Assembly (NCBI GenBank): GCA_002724925.1
Contig: PBQA01000013.1
Span: forward strand, 496,001-560,000
Reading direction: 5' to 3'
DNA from: Oceanospirillaceae bacterium
GTDB taxonomy: Bacteria; Pseudomonadota; Gammaproteobacteria; Pseudomonadales; Oceanobacteraceae
Length of the DNA stretch: 64,000 nucleotides
Below the pieces are notes generated by a model. That model was not told the origin of the DNA and made no database searches. It saw nothing but the letters and a program-made list of their open reading frames with translations. The position numbers and the translations under genes were made by a program. Shown piece by piece: positions 55,227 through 62,457 of this stretch (its first letter is position 1; each line of letters begins with the position of its first letter).

Positions 55227-55231
55227 TCGTT

Positions 55232-55840
55232 ATGTTCTCCAATCACATGTTCGGTCTGTTGTACGATGCGCGCCGCGAATGGCGCGAAATTAGTCGTGAG
55301 CCTGAAGAAACCATTACTCAGGTCTACGTCAAACACGCGCTTCTATTAGCGATGATACCGCCTTTTGCTTTGTTCACAGGAACGACTCAGATGGGCTGGA
55401 GTTTTGCCGGTCAGGATCTGGTGTTTCTGAGTATTGGCAGCGCTGCCGCCATTGCGGTAGCTTTCTACATCAGTCTGTTGCTTGGGCTGGCTCTGATGTC
55501 GTTTATTATTCACTCGCTTGAACATGCCTTTGGCTCTACGGCGAGTTATGAACGTTGCCTGTTGTTAACTGTTTATACGGCGACGCCCATGTTTCTGGCA
55601 GGCGCAGCGGGGTTCTTTCCCGTGTTCTGGTTCGACGCCATCGTTGTTGGTATAGCCGCAATGTACAGCCTTCATCTTTTGTTTACTGGTGTACCTGTAT
55701 TTATGGATATTCCAGAAAGCAAAGGGGCTATGTTCTCTTTCATGGTCATGACAGCCGGCATGTGCATGCTGGTGGGAGGGATGGCGATTACCGTCATACT
55801 CTGGGGGTTAGGAATGAGCCCTCAGTACATCCTCAACTGA
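55232..55840 (+). CDS. Yip1-domain inner membrane protein
   Basis: A 202-residue protein with about five transmembrane helices and the bacterial Yip1 layout: a short cytosolic start with DARREWREISREPE, then hydrophobic blocks including YERCLLLTVYTATPMFLAGAAGFFPVFWFDAIVVGIAAMYSLHLLFTGVPVFM. Function is unknown in bacteria. The ATG at 55232 has GGGAGGG upstream. The 149 bases in front of it can fold into a structured leader. Confidence 0.82.
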   Translation: MFSNHMFGLLYDARREWREISREPEETITQVYVKHALLLAMIPPFALFTGTTQMGWSFAGQDLVFLSIGSAAAIAVAFYISLLLGLALMSFIIHSLEHAFGSTASYERCLLLTVYTATPMFLAGAAGFFPVFWFDAIVVGIAAMYSLHLLFTGVPVFMDIPESKGAMFSFMVMTAGMCMLVGGMAITVILWGLGMSPQYILN

Positions 55841-55926
55841 GGTACCACGACCGGCTTGTCTGCTTATCGCTTTCGCTCGAAAGCGGTTACACTGCCTGCT
55901 GATATTTTTATGAGTGGCAGTGTGAC

Positions 55927-56985
55927 GTGCGAATTTTCGCCTGTATCTATTACGGTGTGCTGTTAATAACAGCGCCTGTTCTGGCAAATGAGCTTCCTTC
56001 GGATTTTGATGAAATGCCAGCGGACCTGCAGACGGTTCTGCTGGACTTTCTTTCGCCTGACCAGGCTGAAATCTGGGGCGAGGATGCACGTCAATCGGGA
56101 ACCCACACGCTTGTCCGCTACCTGGATGATTATCATACCCAGGTTGAAGTCGACTTTGCCGGTGGTCAGGTGCGTGTTGAAACTCGTGGTGGCGATGAGC
56201 CACTGCAGCAGTTGCGCCAGGCCATCGTCAGTATTCTTCTTACACCTGCTGATCCCCGTCTCGTCGATCTCTACACCGCAGCCGACTTTGGTTTGACCGG
56301 TACGCCGTTCCTTCTTGGGCAAGTCCTGGATCATGAAGGCAAAGAGGTGGGGACGCAATGGCGCGCTCAACGCTTTGCGGATTACCTGATTCGTCAGAAA
56401 CTGAACAGAACAGGTCGTGGTTATCGAGTGCAGATTTCCATGGTTCGTCAGCACGAAGTTGTTGCGGCCCGCGGCGTCGCTGAGCAGGTTCGATTGGCAG
56501 GGCAGAGGTATCAGGTCTCTCCTGCGCTGATATACGCTGTCATTGAAACAGAGAGCAGTTTTAACCCCTTTGCCGTGTCACATGCTGGAGCCTTTGGCTT
56601 GATGCAGGTCATGCCCCGGACCGCTGGCCGGGATGTGATGCAAAAAATTTATCGCCGCGATTCTGTCCCGGGGCGTTCTTTCCTGATGGATACGAATAAT
56701 AATATTGATTTTGGCACCGCTTATCTCTCGATTCTGCGGGATAGCTATCTGCGTGGCATTCAGGACCCGCTCGCGAGAGAGTACTGCGTGATCGCTGCCT
56801 ACAACGGCGGTGCAGGCCAGCTACTGAAGAGTTTTCACAAAGATCGCAAGGAAGCCATACGCCGTATCAATCGCCTTTCTGCAGCGAAGGTTTATCAACA
56901 TATTGTCAGGCGTCATCCGAAAGCGGAAACCCGGAACTATCTGAAAAAAGTCACTGAGAGAAAACGCAAATATGCCTCCCTCTGA
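55927..56985 (+). CDS. MltC-like membrane-bound lytic transglycosylase
   Basis: A 352-residue periplasmic murein hydrolase. The signal peptide ends near APVLA (about residue 20), with no lipobox cysteine. An MltC-type N-terminal domain (about 30-170) precedes an SLT domain (about 185-335) with the catalytic Glu in YAVIETESSFNPFAVSHAGAFGLMQVMPRTAG and AAYNGGAGQLL. It cleaves glycan strands to form 1,6-anhydro ends. The start is GTG. The missing lipobox separates it from E. coli MltC. Its 3' end overlaps the next gene by 14 bases. Confidence 0.88.
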   Translation: MRIFACIYYGVLLITAPVLANELPSDFDEMPADLQTVLLDFLSPDQAEIWGEDARQSGTHTLVRYLDDYHTQVEVDFAGGQVRVETRGGDEPLQQLRQAIVSILLTPADPRLVDLYTAADFGLTGTPFLLGQVLDHEGKEVGTQWRAQRFADYLIRQKLNRTGRGYRVQISMVRQHEVVAARGVAEQVRLAGQRYQVSPALIYAVIETESSFNPFAVSHAGAFGLMQVMPRTAGRDVMQKIYRRDSVPGRSFLMDTNNNIDFGTAYLSILRDSYLRGIQDPLAREYCVIAAYNGGAGQLLKSFHKDRKEAIRRINRLSAAKVYQHIVRRHPKAETRNYLKKVTERKRKYASL

Positions 56986-57655
56986 AAGTACACCATTCGA
57001 GCGTGAGCTCCAGCAACTGACCGCGTCTCTGACATTGCCGGGAGCTCGCTTATCGCGGCGTTGGCTGGATAACGAACTACTGGCCTTGTGGCTTCTGGAC
57101 GTGGATGACCATCTGACGTTGGATACGCAGGCGATCGGACGTTTCTGGCAGCGTTTACCTTTTTGGGCCTTTGCCTGGGCTGGTGGGCGAGCCCTGGCCT
57201 GCTACATCGCCAATAATCACCACCTCGTTGAGGGCAAACGTGTTCTCGATTTTGGCTGTGGTTCTGGTATCGCAGGCATCGCTGCCGGTATGGCTGGCGC
57301 GAGTGAGGTCTGGGTCGCCGATCTGGACCCGAATGCATTGATGGCGACACGGGTGAATGCGGCGTTGAACGGAATTGATGTGCAGGTGGTCTCACAAGGA
57401 GATGACTGGCCTGAGGTCGATGTCGTGCTGGCGGCAGACGTTCTGTACGATATATCGAGTAGCGCAGATCTTCAGGCGTTAACTCTGTCTGTGCCTGAGT
57501 GGTTGTTGGCGGAGTCAGAGAAGGTGGCGCCTGACTTTGTTGATCTCCAGTGCCTTGATTCGATCGTAACGTCGACGCTACCTATGATTGGTGATTTCGA
57601 TGAGAAGGTGCATATCGGCATTTATTGCCGTAATCACCAGGTAACACTTAATTGA
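56972..57655 (+). CDS. ETFB-methyltransferase-like class I SAM methyltransferase (copy 2)
   Basis: A 227-residue paralogue of the gene at 52155-52799. The shared core is PFWAFAWAGGRALACYIANN, VLDFGCGSGIAGIAAGMAGA, DLDPNAL and VVLAADVLYD. It resembles METTL20/ETFB-KMT-type protein lysine methyltransferases. The target is unknown, and no etfAB genes are in the window. It overlaps the mltC-like gene by 14 bases and is followed by a secreted-protein gene after 17 bases. Confidence 0.86.
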   Translation: MPPSESTPFERELQQLTASLTLPGARLSRRWLDNELLALWLLDVDDHLTLDTQAIGRFWQRLPFWAFAWAGGRALACYIANNHHLVEGKRVLDFGCGSGIAGIAAGMAGASEVWVADLDPNALMATRVNAALNGIDVQVVSQGDDWPEVDVVLAADVLYDISSSADLQALTLSVPEWLLAESEKVAPDFVDLQCLDSIVTSTLPMIGDFDEKVHIGIYCRNHQVTLN

Positions 57656-57672
57656 TTCTAAGGATAAAAAGA

Positions 57673-58215
57673 ATGCGATTTTTTACTCTTCTGGCGACCT
57701 TAATTCTGACATTGCCAGCCCATGCCGAGCTTACTAAAAGCCAGGTTGAACGCTGGGTGGCGAGCCTTGAGCCTGTCCAGCACTGGATTGAAGAAAATCA
57801 GGATAAGGTCAATAAGCAGGACCTGATGAAGCCAGGTAAAGGCGGCATGTCGGAGATGTTCAGCAATGCTTTGACTGAGCTTGAGAAGGCAGGTATCGCT
57901 GATGATTTTGAATCTGTCGTGAAAAAGCAGGGCTATGATTCTTCTGAAGCCTGGGCTGATGATTCCGGTGAAATTACTCTGGCGTATCTGGCGACGACCA
58001 TGGAAGGAAAGATTCCTAGCCGGGCTGCCATCGAAAAGCAGTTGGGCCAGGTTGATGCCAGCCCACTGCCAGCGGCACAGAAAAACATGATGCGAAATAT
58101 GCTCGAAGGTACATTGTCCATGATCAGTGAAGTGGAAAATGTGCCGTCAGGAGACAAAGCACTGATTCAGCCCTATATTAAGAAGATTGAACAACAATTC
58201 GGTCACGCCCACTGA
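57673..58215 (+). CDS. Predicted periplasmic protein of unknown function
   Basis: A 180-residue protein with a clean signal peptide (MRFFTLLATLILTLPAHA, cut before Glu19). The mature part is helical and Lys/Glu-rich (LTKSQVERWVASLEPVQHWIEE, IEKQLGQVDASPLPAAQKNMMRNMLEG). No family was recognised. The ATG at 57673 follows an AAGGAT site. The TTG at 57652 would put seven residues before the signal peptide and overlap the upstream stop. Confidence 0.8.
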   Translation: MRFFTLLATLILTLPAHAELTKSQVERWVASLEPVQHWIEENQDKVNKQDLMKPGKGGMSEMFSNALTELEKAGIADDFESVVKKQGYDSSEAWADDSGEITLAYLATTMEGKIPSRAAIEKQLGQVDASPLPAAQKNMMRNMLEGTLSMISEVENVPSGDKALIQPYIKKIEQQFGHAH

Positions 58216-58268
58216 AGCAATAAGCACGGACGCTGGCTGAAACTTTTCGATCTGATAAGGGGCTACTG

Positions 58269-58724
58269 ATGAGCTATCGGACTGTAGGTGACATTCTTGA
58301 GTTCAGCGAAGGGTTGCATCGACACGCATCTGCTTTGTATGAGCAGTTGCGTGACGACACCCAGCGTGAGCGTGTGGATATGATGCTTAAGTTGTTGGCC
58401 GATCACGAGCAGCGTCTGGCAATCGCACTTGAACGTTACCGCGACGGTAACAAAGCAGCGATACTCACCGAATGGCACCAGTTTGAAGCGGCGGACGTCG
58501 CTGATATCGTCATGGATGCTAAAGAGCTGCACATGGATATCAGCGTCACTGAACTGGTTCAGCTGGCGTTGAAAGTGGATGATTATCTGATTTCGGCGTA
58601 TCAACAACTTGCTGCCGATGCATCATCGGCAGAAGTTAGAGCACTGTTTGAGGATCTTGCCAATCTGGAGCAGGCAGAAAAGATCAGCGCCGTGCGTGCG
58701 GCGCTGTCGGTTGATGACTGGTAG
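58269..58724 (+). CDS. Small helical protein, possibly ferritin-like
   Basis: A 151-residue all-helical, soluble acidic protein with no signal peptide. Four long helices can be drawn, with His and Glu residues in them (GLHRHASALYEQL, LADHEQRLAIALERY, DLANLEQAEKISAV), which recalls ferritin/rubrerythrin-like four-helix bundles. The usual paired ExxH metal ligands are not complete, so metal binding is doubtful. It may be co-transcribed with the periplasmic protein gene upstream. Confidence 0.75.
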   Translation: MSYRTVGDILEFSEGLHRHASALYEQLRDDTQRERVDMMLKLLADHEQRLAIALERYRDGNKAAILTEWHQFEAADVADIVMDAKELHMDISVTELVQLALKVDDYLISAYQQLAADASSAEVRALFEDLANLEQAEKISAVRAALSVDDW

Positions 58725-59780
58725 TCAGTCAGCGTTCTCTTCTTCAAGCGTCTGCCCAGTCCCCGCCAGTTGTTTACGGCGGTAAGCAGCCGGCGTCACG
58801 CCTGTCCATTGCTTGAACGCACGTTCAAAACCACGACGGTCAGAAAAGCCGAGATCCAGCGCCAGTTGCTGAACATCTGTACGAGCAGACTTCAATGCGA
58901 CTTTCGCTTTTTCCAGGCGGACTTCACGAACCAGCGTTGAGAACTGGCAGTCTTCCTCCTGCAGGCGCCGGGTCAGAGTGCGGCTGCTGGTACTCAGCAA
59001 TTCCGCCACGGCGTCTTTGGTCATTGGCACGGTTTCCGGCCACTGATAAAGAATGTGCATGACTCTCTGACTGAACGTCTTGAGGTTGCTGAACCTCGCC
59101 AGTGCTTGCTCAGCTTCGCTCCGTAGCATTGAAAATAACTGCGGATTTGCATAAGCGAGCGGGCTGTCGAGATGCTTGCTGGAAAAACTTACCCAGTTCT
59201 GTGCCTGGTTGTATTGCACAGGCACATCAAAGAATCGCTGCAGGCGATCTTTGTGCTGAGGTGGCGGATGCCGGAACCCAAGTCCCTGTATCTGATAATA
59301 GCTCCCACCAATCGCCTGGCCAGCCGTATGGATGCCCGACGCGATAAACTCAGAGCGTGTCTGGCTACCAAATGGCGTTCCTTCGGTGACATAGAACACG
59401 ATCTTGATGGAGTCCTGACCGATGAAGAAGTCTGGTGCACGGCTATCGCTAATTAGAGCGTAATAGCGACGTAAAACCGCTAATGCTTCTCTGCCGGTCT
59501 GGCAGCTACTGATCAGGAACCCGAGCAAGTAGAAGCTCGGCATCTCCAGACGCTGGCCTGCGGACAGACCAATGGCCGGGTCGTCAAGCAAACGTGAAGC
59601 CTGCTCGAGTAACTGGTCGAAATGGTTAATTGAAATACGCTGTGTTGCACTGGTGACTGATGGCGCGTCCAGACCCAGGGAACCCAGCAATTCTCTGCTG
59701 GAGATGCCTTTGCTCTCCAGTAAGCGCAACAGAGGCTGCAACGCCGCCGTCGTCATGGTATTGGCTGGACTAGTGCTCAT
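58725..59780 (-). CDS. AraC-family transcriptional regulator
   Basis: A 351-residue regulator. The N-terminal arabinose-binding-like domain of the OruR/ArgR type spans about 15-205 (LLRLLESKGISSRELLGSLGLD, IGLSAGQRLEMPSFYLLGFLISSCQTGREAL). A C-terminal AraC helix-turn-helix pair spans about 245-335 (AVAELLSTSSRTLTRRLQEEDCQFSTLVREVRLEKAKVAL, LALDLGFSDRRGFERAFKQWTGVTPAAYRR). The effector and targets are unknown. The stop codon abuts the convergent upstream gene with no gap. Confidence 0.9.
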   Translation of the reverse strand: MSTSPANTMTTAALQPLLRLLESKGISSRELLGSLGLDAPSVTSATQRISINHFDQLLEQASRLLDDPAIGLSAGQRLEMPSFYLLGFLISSCQTGREALAVLRRYYALISDSRAPDFFIGQDSIKIVFYVTEGTPFGSQTRSEFIASGIHTAGQAIGGSYYQIQGLGFRHPPPQHKDRLQRFFDVPVQYNQAQNWVSFSSKHLDSPLAYANPQLFSMLRSEAEQALARFSNLKTFSQRVMHILYQWPETVPMTKDAVAELLSTSSRTLTRRLQEEDCQFSTLVREVRLEKAKVALKSARTDVQQLALDLGFSDRRGFERAFKQWTGVTPAAYRRKQLAGTGQTLEEENAD

Positions 59781-59969
59781 AGGGTTCAGAATGTCTTTTT
59801 ATTTTTCTTATTTTTGTCGGTGCCGATACAACCTACTGAAGTGGCGCATCTGACCCGACTTTGAAAGTGTAAGTTATCACCAACCCGCGATTGCACCAAT
59901 AGCCGTTGAACAAAAAATCACCGATTCTTCATAATTTTCCTGTCTCTGGCACCATTTGTGTCATCGGTG

Positions 59970-59998
59970 TTGACACGTGATGCCGCCGGGCGTAATAT
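59970..59998 (+). promoter_or_regulatory. Strong sigma-70 promoter of the initiator tRNA genes
   Basis: TTGACA (59970-59975), a 17-base spacer and TAATAT (59993-59998), followed by a GC-rich start region (GCGCAGCC) as in stringently controlled stable-RNA promoters. The first tRNA begins 14 bases after the -10 element. Confidence 0.9.
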
Positions 59999-60011
59999 GC
60001 GCAGCCTCTGA

Positions 60012-60088
<77 letters not shown>

Positions 60089-60140
60089 ACTCAACTTTTT
60101 TATTGCTCATGAGTTGGTAGATTTCAGTCAGAGTATTTGT

Positions 60141-60217
<77 letters not shown>

Positions 60218-60226
60218 ACAATTAAG

Positions 60227-60249
60227 CCAGCCAATGAGCTGGTTTTTTT
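60227..60249 (+). terminator. Terminator of the tRNA transcript
   Basis: CCAGC/GCTGG with a six-base loop (60227-60242) is followed by seven T residues. It starts nine bases after the second tRNA. Confidence 0.8.
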
Positions 60250-60341
60250 GTGCCTGAAATTTGGTGCGGGCGAGACTTCCCCTGACACCTGCCATCTTCC
60301 GCGTTACCATGGTTGGCCTTGGTTTTGATTGGCGGCTTTTC

Positions 60342-61055
60342 ATGGCAAAACGTATTTTCATAACAGGCGGTGCACGCCGTTTAGGTAAAACGTTAACTGA
60401 GCACTATCTGAGTGAAGGTTGGTCGGTTGTTGCTCATTACAATACGCGCAGTGAGCTTGATGAACATTCCCACCTGACGTTGCTGCGGGCTGATTTGTCC
60501 GATCCCCACGACATCGCTCGCCTATGTCAGGCATTGCCGGAGCATGGCCCGTTCGATGCAGTTATTCATAACGCTTCCTGCTTTGTACCCGACAACGCTG
60601 CGTCAGATCTTGCAAGCCATGTGGCACAGCATCAGAACGTCCACGTGACTGCACCAGTAATGATCACTGATGCGATCAATGATTGTTGGGCTGATGCAGC
60701 CAGTATGATCAGCATCAGTGACATATACGCTGATATTCCTAATCAACGGTTTTCGGTGTATTGCGCGGCCAAAGCCGGTCTGCAGAACTGGTCACTGAGT
60801 ATGGCTCAACGTCTGGCGGGGCGTGTCCGAGTGAATGTCATTCAGCCGGGGCCTGTGCAGTTTCTACCAGAGCATGACGAAGCTTACCGCCAGCGTGTAC
60901 TGTCTCAGTCTTTGATTGGTGAAGAGTTGGGGTATGGCGCTATCGTTGAGGCCTGCCGTTATCTGTTGAACGCTAAGGCTGTTACAGGTTCCGTGACCCG
61001 TGTTGATGGTGGCCGGTTCGTCGCTAATCGCTACGATCAGACGTTTTCGGCCTGA
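60342..61055 (+). CDS. folM: FolM-like dihydromonapterin/dihydrofolate reductase (SDR)
   Basis: A 237-residue short-chain dehydrogenase/reductase of the FolM type. It has the nucleotide motif ITGGARRLGKTL in the form typical of pteridine reductases, IHNAS, and catalytic Tyr/Lys in SVYCAAKAGLQNWS, with VIQPGPVQ after it. FolM reduces dihydromonapterin to tetrahydromonapterin and has weak dihydrofolate reductase activity. The ATG at 60342 was chosen because the protein then begins MAKRIFITGG. The neighbouring HPPK-like gene supports a pterin function. Confidence 0.85.
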   Translation: MAKRIFITGGARRLGKTLTEHYLSEGWSVVAHYNTRSELDEHSHLTLLRADLSDPHDIARLCQALPEHGPFDAVIHNASCFVPDNAASDLASHVAQHQNVHVTAPVMITDAINDCWADAASMISISDIYADIPNQRFSVYCAAKAGLQNWSLSMAQRLAGRVRVNVIQPGPVQFLPEHDEAYRQRVLSQSLIGEELGYGAIVEACRYLLNAKAVTGSVTRVDGGRFVANRYDQTFSA

Positions 61056-61435
61056 TTCCAGCGCTCGTAGACCTCACGATAGTAACTTTCTTCGGGTGGT
61101 GTCTGCTTCAGCGGTGTAATGCTGGTTTCTGCCTCCTGAAGGATATCGATGTCGATGGTGCGGTCCCGCGTTTTCCTGGCCGGTGATTTAGGCTCCCGGC
61201 CCAGCTGCTCTTCAACCCTCTGCAGACGCTGCTTCAGCATTGGAGCTGGCAGGCCGCATTCGAGAATAACGAGTTGGTTGCCAAAGGTGTGTGTGAAGGT
61301 ATCTCCCACGGGTTCAGTAAAAATCGCTGGCGACTGATCGACGATGTCTCCGAGGCTGTGGAGAGCGTCTACTGCTCTGGAAAGGTTCTCTCTGGGGTCA
61401 ATATTGCTGCCGAGGCCCAACAGAAAATATGCCAT
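61037..61435 (-). CDS. Truncated HPPK-like (FolK-family) protein
   Basis: A 132-residue protein with the HPPK fold start (YFLLGLGSNIDPRENLSRAVDAL) and the metal-binding RTIDIDIL motif, whose two Asp correspond to D95/D97 of E. coli FolK. It stops soon after this motif and lacks the C-terminal ~30 residues (PH..MKNRGFML..PL segment) that close the FolK active site. It may be a specialised paralogue rather than the folate-pathway kinase. It overlaps the convergent folM by 19 bases. Confidence 0.78.
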   Translation of the reverse strand: MAYFLLGLGSNIDPRENLSRAVDALHSLGDIVDQSPAIFTEPVGDTFTHTFGNQLVILECGLPAPMLKQRLQRVEEQLGREPKSPARKTRDRTIDIDILQEAETSITPLKQTPPEESYYREVYERWNQAENV

Positions 61436-61549
61436 ACAGTTCACGAGTCCTAATAAAAATGTCGTAGTTGTTGCGTCAGATACTTTTACTGCGTGCACAA
61501 ACGCGCTATCAATATGGCAAACATAATAACAACATGGAAGGGAATAGGT

Positions 61550-62425
61550 ATGTCTGGCTGGATGCCATATTTCATTGCAATGCTCATTATTCTTGGCGGG
61601 ATGCTTCCTGTATGGGCGGCCACGCAGCGCAGTGAGATGCCTCCTCAGCTTATGCTGGCAAAACGTTTTCAGGGTGAGGAAACTCTCAACCTGTTTGGTG
61701 TCAGCGAGAAATATGATGGTGTCCGGGCTTTTTGGGACGGCATGTCACTGGTCACCCGAAGTGGGCGGATTATTAATGCACCTGACTGGTTCCTGGCGCA
61801 ACTACCAGATGAGCCTATGGACGGTGAGCTGTGGCTGGGATATGGACGATTTTCAGAAGTGAGTGGCCTTATCCGCAGAAAAGACAGCGATACCAGTGAA
61901 TTGTGGCAGGACGTCTCGTATATGGTGTTTGATTTACCAGAGCTGCCCGGCACATTCGATGAGCGTTATCAGGCATTGATATCTCTGATTGGTAACCCGT
62001 CAGAGGTCGCGGCATATGAAAACTTCCACCCTGTTGAGCAGTTGAGGGTTTCTTCTCAGCAGGAGCTGGATACTCTGCTACAGCAGGTTCTTGAGCGTGG
62101 TGGTGAGGGATTGATGCTGCATCGCTGGGACAGCTTCTATTTCGCCGGCCGCAGTAGTGACCTGCTAAAAGTCACCCCTCTGGAAGATGCAGAAGCCATC
62201 GTGACTGGTTATGAGCCCGGGCAGGGGCGCTTAAAAGGGATGATGGGGGCGCTCAGGGTACGGCTGCAGAACGGCCGGGAAATGTTGCTTGGTACCGGCT
62301 TTTCAGACGCAGAGAGACAGTCTCCACCGGCGCTGGGGGCGCGCGTTCGGTTTACCTTCCGGGGGCTGACCGCAGATGGTCTACCGCGCTTTGCCAGCTT
62401 TGATCGGGTTCGCCCGCCCGAGTAA
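61550..62425 (+). CDS. Secreted ATP-dependent DNA ligase (LigE-type)
   Basis: A 292-residue minimal ATP-dependent DNA ligase. The signal peptide (MSGWMPYFIAMLIILGGMLPVWA, cut near Ala24) is followed by an adenylation domain with the AMP-lysine motif EKYDGVRAFWDG, then LDGELW-like DGELWLG, GGEGLMLH (motif IV) and LLKVTP (motif V). A C-terminal OB-fold domain follows. LigE proteins are periplasmic or extracellular and have been linked to DNA uptake and biofilm DNA. GGAAGG lies eight bases before the ATG at 61550; further upstream starts would bury the signal peptide. Confidence 0.9.
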   Translation: MSGWMPYFIAMLIILGGMLPVWAATQRSEMPPQLMLAKRFQGEETLNLFGVSEKYDGVRAFWDGMSLVTRSGRIINAPDWFLAQLPDEPMDGELWLGYGRFSEVSGLIRRKDSDTSELWQDVSYMVFDLPELPGTFDERYQALISLIGNPSEVAAYENFHPVEQLRVSSQQELDTLLQQVLERGGEGLMLHRWDSFYFAGRSSDLLKVTPLEDAEAIVTGYEPGQGRLKGMMGALRVRLQNGREMLLGTGFSDAERQSPPALGARVRFTFRGLTADGLPRFASFDRVRPPE

Positions 62426-62457
62426 ACTAGGCGTTTTTCCTCGTTCCGGAGATTCTA

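Noticed and set aside
55130-55230. Resemblance to 4.5S SRP RNA (GGAAGGATGCACCAAAG, AACCCGTCAGG) or to a c-di-GMP-I riboswitch
   Set aside because: The conserved SRP core GTCAGG-CCGGAAGG-AGCAGC is not present as one unit, and the GEMM helices with the GAAA tetraloop cannot be formed.
55118-55231. N-terminal extension of the Yip1-domain protein
   Set aside because: The extra 38 residues are Cys/Ser-rich with no helix. The ATG at 55232 has a strong ribosome-binding site, and the region folds as RNA.
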